Assembly (NCBI GenBank): GCA_030526715.1
Contig: JAUNCG010000001.1
Location: forward strand, 49,140 to 113,139
From: Eubacteriales bacterium
Lineage (GTDB): Bacteria > Bacillota > Clostridia > Lachnospirales > Lachnospiraceae
Length of the DNA: 64,000 nucleotides
Direction of reading: 5' to 3'
The position numbers and the translations under genes are program-made. Numbering within the stretch: the first letter of the stretch is position 1; each line of letters begins with the position of its first letter. The notes beneath the pieces were generated by a model. The model did no database searches, was not told the DNA's origin, and saw only the letters and a list, made by a program, of their open reading frames with translations. Shown here in pieces: positions 1-6,888 of this stretch.

Positions 1-624
1 CATTCCGGAATTCCTCAGGATTGTGTCTATCAGTGTATCGTTTTTGACCTCAATGCCTTTTTAAAAAATAATCCGGCCTGTTCTGTCTATGTGCAGCGCA
101 TCCTTCATCAAGAGGTGATCGTCTACCATCATTTCACCCGGAAATATCCAAAGATCCTCTCCGCTGTTGATTTCCTATTCGACGCTATGTGGTCAAAAGA
201 ACCCGGTTATGAATTGATCGTATTTGGACAATTTTATCACTTTTTTGGTCTTGTGTTTTCCGAGCATTACTATCTGGAGGGGCTGTCCAGAACGCGCAAG
301 GATCACAAGAGGATCCTGCAGCTCAAACAGGTATTGGATTATATGGAACGCCATTATCAGAATCCCATCTCCCTGCAGGAGCTCTCTGATTCCGTCTCCA
401 TGTCGCCCAAATACTTCTGTCGTTTTTTTGCGGAAATGACACATCAGACGCCCATGGAATACCTGAACCGCCAACGCATAGAGCAGGCCTGCAGTCAGCT
501 TGTCACTACCGACGATTCCATCACGGAGATCGCCTTCAATAACGGCTTCAACGATCTGAGCTACTTTATCCGTACATTCAAAAAATATAAGGGAACTACC
601 CCCGGGAAATATCAAAAAAGGTGA
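1..624 (+). CDS. AraC family transcriptional regulator (5' end outside window)
   Basis: The reading frame is open from the first base of the window and ends with TGA at 622-624, so this is the last 207 residues of a longer protein; an internal GTG at 91 is not a credible start. The final ~100 residues carry the two helix-turn-helix units of the AraC/XylS fold, with signature stretches such as SMSPKYFCRFF and ITEIAFNNGFNDLSYF followed by FKKYKGTTPGKY. The N-terminal sensing domain is mostly missing. It converges on the microcompartment operon, so it may regulate that or an upstream operon; the ligand cannot be told. Family call is firm, role is open. Confidence 0.93.
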   Translation, partial: HSGIPQDCVYQCIVFDLNAFLKNNPACSVYVQRILHQEVIVYHHFTRKYPKILSAVDFLFDAMWSKEPGYELIVFGQFYHFFGLVFSEHYYLEGLSRTRKDHKRILQLKQVLDYMERHYQNPISLQELSDSVSMSPKYFCRFFAEMTHQTPMEYLNRQRIEQACSQLVTTDDSITEIAFNNGFNDLSYFIRTFKKYKGTTPGKYQKR

Positions 625-637
625 GCTTTCGCTCACC
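613..637 (-). terminator. Rho-independent terminator of the BMC operon
   Basis: Read on the minus strand this is a 7-bp stem GGTGAGC / GCTCACC closed by a GAAA tetraloop and followed by six T. It sits on the stop codon of the iron alcohol dehydrogenase and also covers the stop of the convergent AraC gene, so both convergent genes end inside one hairpin. Confidence 0.85.
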
Positions 638-1778
638 ATAATTTCGCATAAATGCGCATAATATCCTCTTTCGTCGGAACTCTTGGATTCGTCGGAGTAC
701 ATGCATCTGCAAGTGCAGCATCCGCCATTTTGCTGATCGCATCAAAATATTCATCCTTATCAACCGTTCCCATGTCACTGATATTCAGCGGTATGTTCAT
801 CTCCTTGAGCATGAACTGTACCCAGTTCACTAAGGAACGCACGCTCATGATCTTATTGTACGCACTCAGACCCAATATGTGTGCGATATTAGAATAGCGC
901 TTCACAGAAGGAAGGTACTCCTTCTGGCTGCGACTATGCTTATTGATATCTGAGTTGAACTCGATCACGTGCGGTAAAAGCATCGCATTGGCGCGTCCGT
1001 GAGGAATATGGAACACAGCGCCAAGCTGATGTGCCATACTGTGATTGATTCCGAGAGATGCTGAGTTGAACGCCAGTCCTGCAAGGCAGGACGCGACATG
1101 CATCTTCTGACGGGCATGGGTATCATTCCCGTCAAGATAAGATCTAAGCAAAAAAACGCCACAGATCTCAATCGCTTTTTCAGCAAGCGCATTCGTAAAT
1201 TCATTGTGATCCGTGCTTACATAGGCTTCTAATGCATGGGTAAACACATCCATACCGGTATCCGCAGTGATCGCCGGCGGAACGCTCTTTACCAGCTCCG
1301 CATCAAGGATCGCCTCATCTGCCGTCAGATCCTCCGATACCAACGGATATTTTACCTGCGCCTTTGTGTCGTTTACCACGGCGAAGGAGGTAACCTCCGA
1401 CCCGGTTCCGCTGGTCGTCGGGATCGCGATCAGACCTACCTCTGCGTAGTGGTCTATCCGAAGCGCAAACTTCCGAATCGATTTTGAAGAATCGATGGCA
1501 GAGCCTCCGCCCACAGCCACGATCACATCCGGGCGATATTCCAAAAATTTCTGTACACCGACAGAGATTTTTTCCAGCGGAGCGTCCGGAACAACGTCGC
1601 TGAAGATCTCATACTGCTTCCCGCCTGCACGAAGAGGAGCTGTAATCAGCTCCACCATCCCGCTGTGTACGACAAAGGGATCTGTGATCACCAGCACCTT
1701 CTGATAAGGAATATCCTTCAATCGCTCCAGTGCATGATCTCCGAAATGAATTTTGGTCTTGATCTCAAAGCTCTTCAT
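633..1778 (-). CDS. iron-containing alcohol dehydrogenase (propanol dehydrogenase / lactaldehyde reductase type)
   Basis: A 381-residue group III (iron-dependent) alcohol dehydrogenase, the normal family length. The NAD-binding motif GGGSAIDSSK is near residue 95 and the metal-binding histidines lie in GINHSMAHQLG and HIPHGRANAMLLPH near residues 245-270. In microcompartments such enzymes (PduQ) reduce propionaldehyde to 1-propanol and recycle NADH; FucO, of the same family and length, reduces L-lactaldehyde to 1,2-propanediol. Both reactions are needed here, so the substrate is ambiguous. It is the last gene of the operon, starts directly after the DeoR stop codon, and shows no obvious encapsulation peptide. 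Confidence 0.9.
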   Translation of the reverse strand: MKSFEIKTKIHFGDHALERLKDIPYQKVLVITDPFVVHSGMVELITAPLRAGGKQYEIFSDVVPDAPLEKISVGVQKFLEYRPDVIVAVGGGSAIDSSKSIRKFALRIDHYAEVGLIAIPTTSGTGSEVTSFAVVNDTKAQVKYPLVSEDLTADEAILDAELVKSVPPAITADTGMDVFTHALEAYVSTDHNEFTNALAEKAIEICGVFLLRSYLDGNDTHARQKMHVASCLAGLAFNSASLGINHSMAHQLGAVFHIPHGRANAMLLPHVIEFNSDINKHSRSQKEYLPSVKRYSNIAHILGLSAYNKIMSVRSLVNWVQFMLKEMNIPLNISDMGTVDKDEYFDAISKMADAALADACTPTNPRVPTKEDIMRIYAKLW

Positions 1779-2552
1779 TTATCTGACCCCCTCCGGGTAA
1801 ATACAGGCAACTCCCGCCTGCGCAAATTTTTCCATCCAAACCGCCTTCGGCCGCTTATCCGTAACGATCATCGTGATATCCTTCAGATCACCGATCTTGG
1901 CAAAGGACTGTTGATCGAACTTTGAACTGTCCACTACAAGAATTACTTCCCGTGCAGAGCGCATCATGGCTCTTTTCGCGGAAGAAAACTCCTCCTGCGA
2001 ATCAAAGAAGCCCCTCTCCAGATCAAACGCCTTGCAGGAGATGATTGCCTTGTCTACACTGTAAGATGCAAGTCCTTCCTCCGTCTTTGTTCCGAAAAGA
2101 GAAAGGTATTCCCCTTTTAGCTTACCACCGGTGGATAACACTGTCCATTTTGTCATATCGGATAGCTCTATCAGATTCTCTATAGAATTTGTCACAACTG
2201 TCAGATTTTCTATTGTCTTCAGCGCCTTGGCCACAAATACACTGGTAGTACTGGCATCCAGCATCAGGTGATCCCCCTCCTGAATCAGAGACGCTACAAG
2301 ATCCGCCACCTTCTGTTTCCCTACAACATTACGGTTCTTACGGACATTGAAGGGAACATCGATGCTGGTGCTCTCATTGATGATGGCACCTCCATAGCTT
2401 TTGATGACCAGACCTTCCTGCTCCAGCTTATCCAGATCTCTGCGAATGGTTTCTTCCGATACCGCATAAAGCTTACTCAGGTTACTGACAACCACGCGCT
2501 TTTCCTCATGAAGTTTTTCCAATATCAAATTGCGCCGTTCTACCGCAAGCAC
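1779..2552 (-). CDS. DeoR family transcriptional regulator
   Basis: A 257-residue DeoR/GlpR protein: N-terminal winged helix-turn-helix (residues ~6-60, with SEETIRRDLDKLEQEG) followed by a ribose-isomerase-like sugar-phosphate sensing domain (NSIENL near 140, later VTDKRP). The start is GTG at 2552, preceded by a GGGGG ribosome site 8 bases away. It lies inside the microcompartment operon between pduT and the iron alcohol dehydrogenase, so it is probably an autoregulated repressor answering a phosphorylated intermediate such as rhamnulose- or fuculose-1-phosphate; that ligand is inferred from location only. Confidence 0.9.
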   Translation of the reverse strand: MLAVERRNLILEKLHEEKRVVVSNLSKLYAVSEETIRRDLDKLEQEGLVIKSYGGAIINESTSIDVPFNVRKNRNVVGKQKVADLVASLIQEGDHLMLDASTTSVFVAKALKTIENLTVVTNSIENLIELSDMTKWTVLSTGGKLKGEYLSLFGTKTEEGLASYSVDKAIISCKAFDLERGFFDSQEEFSSAKRAMMRSAREVILVVDSSKFDQQSFAKIGDLKDITMIVTDKRPKAVWMEKFAQAGVACIYPEGVR

Positions 2553-2596
2553 AGGATCGTCCCCCTTTTCTACTTTATCATTCCGTTTGATACCGT

Positions 2597-3145
2597 CTAC
2601 AGGATCGATTCACAAACCTTTTTATCCGGATGTGCGATGACTGACGAGTCAAGATACATACCCTTCGGTCCCACAAAGGCCTTGGCCTTATCAATCGCCG
2701 CTTCCACCGCCGAAACCTCACCGGTCAGAAGCATGTAGGACTTGCCGCACATTCCCTTTGCAATACGCAGCTCGATCAGATCTACGATAGCTGTCTTAGC
2801 TGCAATATCCGCCGCTTCAATAATAGATGCCGCATCATACGTCTCAAGGATTCCCAGCGCACTGATCTTCTCCACATTTGTGGTGCCATAGATGGCCGGA
2901 AAGATCGACTCATGGGGATTTCCTAATACAAAGCTGTCGATCAGCTGTGTTTCATACTGTGTGCAGGCCACGTCCACCGCCGCTTTCACTGCACTCAGAT
3001 CTCCCGAAACAAGAGCGATATATTTTCCGGGACATACTGTCTGGGCTTCAATCAGCTCTACTTCTGAAGTTTTTACCATGGCATCTGCCGCTGTGATACC
3101 GGTTGCCACAGTCTTAAATTCAATCATACCGATTGCCTTACTCAT
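2597..3145 (-). CDS. pduT: BMC-T shell protein, PduT type, predicted [4Fe-4S] trimer
   Basis: A 182-residue protein with two BMC domains in tandem (about 1-90 and 95-182; second begins SALGILETYDAASIIEAAD). Length and layout match PduT, the trimeric shell tile that carries one [4Fe-4S] cluster at its threefold axis. The cluster ligand in PduT is Cys38, and here Cys38 lies in TVCPGK, so the site looks intact. It follows the PduS-like flavoprotein in the operon, the expected partner for moving electrons across the shell. No PduB-type tandem tile is present, so this is the only BMC-T in the locus. Confidence 0.92.
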   Translation of the reverse strand: MSKAIGMIEFKTVATGITAADAMVKTSEVELIEAQTVCPGKYIALVSGDLSAVKAAVDVACTQYETQLIDSFVLGNPHESIFPAIYGTTNVEKISALGILETYDAASIIEAADIAAKTAIVDLIELRIAKGMCGKSYMLLTGEVSAVEAAIDKAKAFVGPKGMYLDSSVIAHPDKKVCESIL

Positions 3146-3162
3146 ATCCTTGCACGTCCTTT

Positions 3163-4485
3163 CTATGCTACAATTACAATTGCTCTATCGCTCACTTCGG
3201 TCACCTTGCCGGAAATCGATGCATGAATCGCTACGCTCAGCCCATTTCCCGGCTGTGCGATCATCTGTCCGGCCGTTACTACGTCTCCGGGCTTGACTAC
3301 TGCCTGTGCCGGCGCACCGATATGCTGAGAAAGATTCACCGTCACCTTTTTCACCGCCCTCACCTCATCATCCAGAGGTGCCGGCCGATCATATTTGGTA
3401 AGACCAAGTCTCGCCATCAGACGTTCCTCCGGTACCTTGCAGTATTCCCGGGATGTCTGTACCGGTGTCGTTGTCGCTGCAGGCGGCTTCAGACCGGCCT
3501 TGCGAAGCCCCATCTTAAAGTCTGCCATCAGAGAACGCGGTGCCAGACTTTGCGGACATGCAAACATCTCACACACTCCGCAGGAGCAGCAGAAAAATGT
3601 ATTGACATAAGGACTGGTATCACGATAATCCTTATTCGATGCCGCTCTCATAAATTCATGAGGCTTTATGGGGTGCCCCAGTGCATGACGCGGGCAGAGG
3701 TCTGTACACATCTGACACTGACAGCAGATCGAAGCTGCACGCTTCATATCAATCGATGTGGTTCTGCGCTTCTTATTCACGATCGTATGATCCTGCGGAA
3801 GCACCAGAATCGCATTTGTTGTCTTGGTTACAGGCTGTGACGGCGTACCGATATTCCCCATCATGGGACCGCCGACAAAATATACCGGATCCTTCACGGT
3901 AATCACACCGGCCATGGCCACGACCTCCTCCAGCGCTGTACCGAGCGGCACACGCACCGTCACCGGATCTGACACCTCGGCAACTACGGATACCAGCTTA
4001 TCTGTCACCGGATGCTTCTGCTCCAATGCGCGGTAAATATTATATACTGTCTCTACATTAAATACCGCAACTCCCTGCTCAATGGGGAGTCCTCCCGGAC
4101 GAACCACCCGACCCGTTGCCTCATAGATGAGAACGACCTCATCTCCCATCGGGTAAACCTCTTCCAGAAGATGAAGCCGCATTTCGGGAAACTCCTCAAT
4201 ATGCAGCTTCAGAGCCTTCACAGTATCCACATAGGACTTCTTGATGCCGATGATGGCCTCCTGCGCACCCACGGTCTTTGCCAGCAGATGAAAGGTCTTC
4301 ATGATCTCATATGCATGCTTTTCCAGAAGCTGGCGATGCAGCTTCAGCAAAGGCTCGCATTCCGCGCAGTTCATCAAAATGGTGTTGGCACGTTCATCCA
4401 GCTTTGCGTAAGTCGGGAAACCCGCACCGCCGGCACCAACTACACCGTTTTCCTGTATGATTTTCTTTAATTCATTGATATCCAT
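3163..4485 (-). CDS. pduS: PduS-like NADH/FMN iron-sulfur electron transfer protein (RnfC-like)
   Basis: A 440-residue RnfC-family flavoprotein. The N-terminal glycine-rich dinucleotide site is VGAGGAGFPTYAKL, followed by a SLBB-like region and two ferredoxin cysteine clusters (CCQCQMCTDLCP and FCCSCGVCEMFACP, around 270-330) and a C-terminal barrel domain. In classical Pdu compartments PduS is called cobalamin reductase, but no B12 enzyme occurs here. The start is placed at ATG 4485 rather than 39 bases upstream: a GGAG lies 7 bases before it and the upstream pduN stop is only 4 bases away. It probably works with PduT to pass electrons across the shell. Confidence 0.9.
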   Translation of the reverse strand: MDINELKKIIQENGVVGAGGAGFPTYAKLDERANTILMNCAECEPLLKLHRQLLEKHAYEIMKTFHLLAKTVGAQEAIIGIKKSYVDTVKALKLHIEEFPEMRLHLLEEVYPMGDEVVLIYEATGRVVRPGGLPIEQGVAVFNVETVYNIYRALEQKHPVTDKLVSVVAEVSDPVTVRVPLGTALEEVVAMAGVITVKDPVYFVGGPMMGNIGTPSQPVTKTTNAILVLPQDHTIVNKKRRTTSIDMKRAASICCQCQMCTDLCPRHALGHPIKPHEFMRAASNKDYRDTSPYVNTFFCCSCGVCEMFACPQSLAPRSLMADFKMGLRKAGLKPPAATTTPVQTSREYCKVPEERLMARLGLTKYDRPAPLDDEVRAVKKVTVNLSQHIGAPAQAVVKPGDVVTAGQMIAQPGNGLSVAIHASISGKVTEVSDRAIVIVA

Positions 4486-4489
4486 GCCA

Positions 4490-4756
4490 TTACTCCAATC
4501 CTGCGCCATCATCGATGATTCCAACTATCGCCGCATCAACCGGCGCTGTCTCCAGATCACAGCCGATTCTCGCTGCACTCCCCTGTGCAACAAGAACATA
4601 TTCGCCAATACCTGCGCCGATATTGTCGATGGCAACTATTTGATTGAGATCTCCCTTCATATGGTGCAAAGGTTCTACAATCATGAACTTATTGCCGATC
4701 AATTTTTCACTTTTTCTCGTAGAAACGATGCTTCCAACTACTTTTCCGACAATCAC
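4490..4756 (-). CDS. pduN: BMC-P vertex protein, EutN/CcmL/PduN family
   Basis: An 88-residue EutN/CcmL-family protein, the usual size, starting with the typical beta-barrel sequence MIVGKVVGSIVSTRK and containing the conserved VAIDNIGAGIGEYVLVAQGSAA stretch (quoted in two parts: VAIDNIGAGIGE and YVLVAQGSAA). These proteins form pentamers that cap the twelve vertices of the shell. It lies between pduL and pduS in the same operon. Only one BMC-P gene is present, enough to close a compartment. Confidence 0.94.
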   Translation of the reverse strand: MIVGKVVGSIVSTRKSEKLIGNKFMIVEPLHHMKGDLNQIVAIDNIGAGIGEYVLVAQGSAARIGCDLETAPVDAAIVGIIDDGAGLE

Positions 4757-4791
4757 AAAGTTATCCTCCTGTTCGCTGCACTTTACTGACT

Positions 4792-5436
4792 TTATTTTAC
4801 GATTCTTACCGTCGAGCCCTGTACAATACCGGAGGCGTTCGCCTCATCCGTATCGATATGCATCTCCAGTGTGAAGCTCTCATCCACGCGGATCTTCACA
4901 TGATTGAAGATGGTTCCTCGTCCGTTGTCCGCCTTCACGGACACCTCCTGTCCGTTGGTAACGCCTGCCGCCATGGCATCCTTGGGAGACATATGAATGT
5001 GTCTCTGCGCCACGATACAGCCCTCCTGCAGATAAAGCACGCCGCAGGGACCAACCACAGCGATCGCTGCGGATCCCTTGATATCTCCGGATTCACGAAT
5101 CGGAGCTTTTACGCCAAGTCTGATCGCATCCGTTGCAGAAATCTCTACCTGCGAAGCTTTACGGCACGGCCCCAAAATCCGGACATTCTCAATTGCTCTC
5201 AGCTTCAGTCCCACGATGGTTACCTGTTCGTTAGAAGCAAACTGTCCGCCCATCAGTTCTTTTTTTCTGGTGAGCTGATACCCTTTTCCAAACAGGATCT
5301 CCAGATGCTCTTGGGTAAGATGTACATGTCTTGCAGAAACACCTACCGGAACCACATAACCATTGCCGACCGTCTCCTGCTTCTGCATTGCTTCCATCAC
5401 CAGTCTGGTGATCATCTCAATATTCTGATTATCCAT
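4792..5436 (-). CDS. pduL: phosphate propanoyltransferase PduL
   Basis: A 214-residue PduL-type phosphotransacylase that turns propionyl-CoA and phosphate into propionyl-phosphate and free CoA, recycling CoA inside the compartment. The zinc-binding motifs are clear: VGVSARHVHLT near residue 32 and QRHIHMSP near 144, plus MHIDTDEANASG near the end. Residues 1-20 (MDNQNIEMITRLVMEAMQKQ) form an amphipathic helix like known encapsulation peptides. No propionate kinase gene is in the window, so ATP must be made by a kinase encoded elsewhere. Confidence 0.95.
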   Translation of the reverse strand: MDNQNIEMITRLVMEAMQKQETVGNGYVVPVGVSARHVHLTQEHLEILFGKGYQLTRKKELMGGQFASNEQVTIVGLKLRAIENVRILGPCRKASQVEISATDAIRLGVKAPIRESGDIKGSAAIAVVGPCGVLYLQEGCIVAQRHIHMSPKDAMAAGVTNGQEVSVKADNGRGTIFNHVKIRVDESFTLEMHIDTDEANASGIVQGSTVRIVK

Positions 5437-5470
5437 GTCTTACGCCACTCTCCATTTGCTGGCAGTAAAA

Positions 5471-5488
5471 GTCGGGGATAACCCCGAC
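5471..5488 (-). terminator. intercistronic hairpin between shell genes and pduL
   Basis: A perfect 7-bp GC-rich stem (GTCGGGG / CCCCGAC, four-base loop) followed on the minus strand by TTTTAC. It lies in the 58-base gap between the last BMC-H gene and pduL. The T-tract is short, so partial termination or mRNA 3'-end protection is more likely than full termination; either would favour high expression of the shell genes over the downstream genes. Confidence 0.6.
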
Positions 5489-5494
5489 TATTCA

Positions 5495-5911
5495 CTACTG
5501 TACCTTCGGCAGAATCATCTCCACATCTGTGTGCGGTCTCGGGATGACATGAGTCGCTACCAGCTCACCCAGTCTGGATGCTGCTGCGCTTCCGCTCTCT
5601 ACAGAAGATTTTACAGCTCCTACATCGCCGCGAACCATTACGGTTACCAGTCCGGAACCGATCTTCTCGGTACCTACCAGAGTTACGTTTGCTGCCTTAC
5701 ACATTGCATCTGCTGCCTCGATCGCTGCAACGAGACCTCTTGTCTCCACCATTCCTAATGCTTCCTGAGCCATTCTTTTTTCCTCCTTCTTGGGTTTTGT
5801 ATCTGTAGTTTCTTTTTTCACAGTTACCTTTGCGGTCACCTGCTTTGCGACTGCCTCTTTTTCAGAAGCCTCCACAGATACAGGTGCCTTTTTCGTCTTT
5901 GTATCTGCCAT
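5495..5911 (-). CDS. BMC-H shell protein with basic N-terminal extension (two possible starts)
   Basis: The C-terminal 92 residues are a PduA/PduJ-type BMC-H domain ([18 protein letters not shown] ... [14 protein letters not shown]). The frame continues upstream for 46 residues rich in Lys, Thr, Ala and Val with almost no hydrophobic core, starting at ATG 5911, which touches the TAA of the previous shell gene and has a GGGGGA site. A second start at ATG 5773 has a much stronger ribosome site (AAGGAGGA, 7 bases away) and gives a standard-length tile. The sequence therefore supports both a long and a short product, as known for PduB/PduB'. DNA of the shared part is nearly identical to the gene at 6245-6520. 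Confidence 0.88.
   Translation of the reverse strand: MADTKTKKAPVSVEASEKEAVAKQVTAKVTVKKETTDTKPKKEEKRMAQEALGMVETRGLVAAIEAADAMCKAANVTLVGTEKIGSGLVTVMVRGDVGAVKSSVESGSAAASRLGELVATHVIPRPHTDVEMILPKVQ
5610..5668. repeat. near-identical segment shared by two BMC-H genes (copy 1)
   Basis: These 59 bases are identical to 6357-6415, and identity stays high on both sides through most of the BMC-H domain. The pattern fits a recent tandem duplication or gene conversion between the two paralogues. Confidence 0.85.
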
Positions 5912-6211
5912 TTATGATTCCCCCTGCTTCTTCCAGCGGCTGGCACTCAATTCCACCATGCGAACAATCTCCTCATGTGGTCTTGCTATAACTCCTGTCG
6001 CAACCGGTCGCTTGATTGCCTTTTCGGATGCCGCTTCCACCGCCTGCTTTACAGAGGCAATGTCACCCTGAATGATCATGGTAACCAGACGACCGCCCAG
6101 CTTGCGCTCCCATGATGCCAGCTCAACGTCTGCAGTCTTCAGCATAATGTCCAACGCATCCATTGCCGCCACAACACCGGTGATCTCGACAAAGCCATAT
6201 GATTTTCCCAT
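5912..6211 (-). CDS. BMC-H shell protein
   Basis: A 99-residue single BMC-domain protein (SYGFVEITGVVAAMDALD ... GGRLVTMIIQGDIASVK ... GVIARPHEEI). It forms hexameric shell tiles. It differs from its two PduA/J-like neighbours: the pore-region residues read KLGGRLV rather than KIGSGLV, which would change the central pore, and it has a short basic tail (SRWKKQGES). Its stop codon abuts the long-form start of the next shell gene, so the two are probably translationally coupled. The exact Pdu orthologue (PduA, J or K type) cannot be fixed by eye. Confidence 0.93.
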   Translation of the reverse strand: MGKSYGFVEITGVVAAMDALDIMLKTADVELASWERKLGGRLVTMIIQGDIASVKQAVEAASEKAIKRPVATGVIARPHEEIVRMVELSASRWKKQGES

Positions 6212-6244
6212 GGTATCTCTCCTATGCTATATTCCTGTACACCT

Positions 6245-6520
6245 TTATACGGTCGGCAGGATCTTTTCTACATCATCATGCGGTCTCGGGATGACATGAG
6301 TAGCTACCAGCTCACCCAGTCTGGACGCTGCTGCGCTTCCGCTCTCTACAGCTGCCTTTACAGCTCCTACATCGCCGCGAACCATTACGGTTACCAGTCC
6401 GGAACCGATCTTCTCAGTACCAACCAGTGTTACCTCTGCTGCCTTTGTCATAGCGTCTGCTGCCTCGATCGCTGCAGTCAATCCTCTTGTCTCAACCATC
6501 CCCAATGCTTCTTTTGCCAT
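6245..6520 (-). CDS. BMC-H shell protein, PduA/PduJ type
   Basis: A 91-residue canonical BMC-H protein, [20 protein letters not shown] at the start, pore-loop KIGSGLV, and the conserved [17 protein letters not shown] end. This is the classic major hexameric tile that makes most of the facet area and lets small polar substrates through. Its ribosome site (AGGAGGATAAAAA before ATG) is strong. It is the closest relative of the C-terminal part of the gene at 5495-5911, with long runs of identical DNA. Confidence 0.95.
   Translation of the reverse strand: MAKEALGMVETRGLTAAIEAADAMTKAAEVTLVGTEKIGSGLVTVMVRGDVGAVKAAVESGSAAASRLGELVATHVIPRPHDDVEKILPTV
6357..6415. repeat. near-identical segment shared by two BMC-H genes (copy 2)
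   Basis: Partner of 5610-5668; 59 bases identical. Synonymous positions are conserved too, so protein-level selection alone does not explain it. Confidence 0.85.
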
Positions 6521-6553
6521 TTTTTTATCCTCCTGATAACAATCTGATTTATA

Positions 6554-6868
6554 TTATTTTTTATCTAATGCGCTGATCTTCAGCATCTTCTGACAATCCT
6601 CCGTAGGATTGGCGATCACATAATGCTGAACCACGCCCGTGGTGGCCTCGGCCACCCTCATACCGGCTTCTACCGCCGCTGTTACATCCTCCACACTGCC
6701 GCGGAATTTGATCATAACCAGCAACGGAACCGGCAGAGCATCGGCATTGGCAGGCTTATTCTTATCAAAAACCTCTAACCGTACATTGGCCGCCTTGCAT
6801 CCGGCATCTGCTGCCAGAAATGCGGTGCTCAGACCAAATACCTCTAATAATCCTACTGCTTCTGCCAT
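6554..6868 (-). CDS. BMC-H shell protein with inserted loop
   Basis: A 104-residue BMC-domain protein (AVGLLEVFGLSTAFLAADAG ... VMIKFRGSVEDVTAAVEAG). Relative to ordinary BMC-H it has about a dozen extra residues (KNKPANADALPVP, around 36-49) between the first helix-strand unit and the pore strand, and the common pore glycine motif is absent. It is the first shell gene after the zinc alcohol dehydrogenase. A specialised tile, minor or with a different pore, is likely; oligomeric state is not visible from sequence. Confidence 0.88.
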   Translation of the reverse strand: MAEAVGLLEVFGLSTAFLAADAGCKAANVRLEVFDKNKPANADALPVPLLVMIKFRGSVEDVTAAVEAGMRVAEATTGVVQHYVIANPTEDCQKMLKISALDKK

Positions 6869-6888
6869 CTCTTTCTCCTATCTTACAC

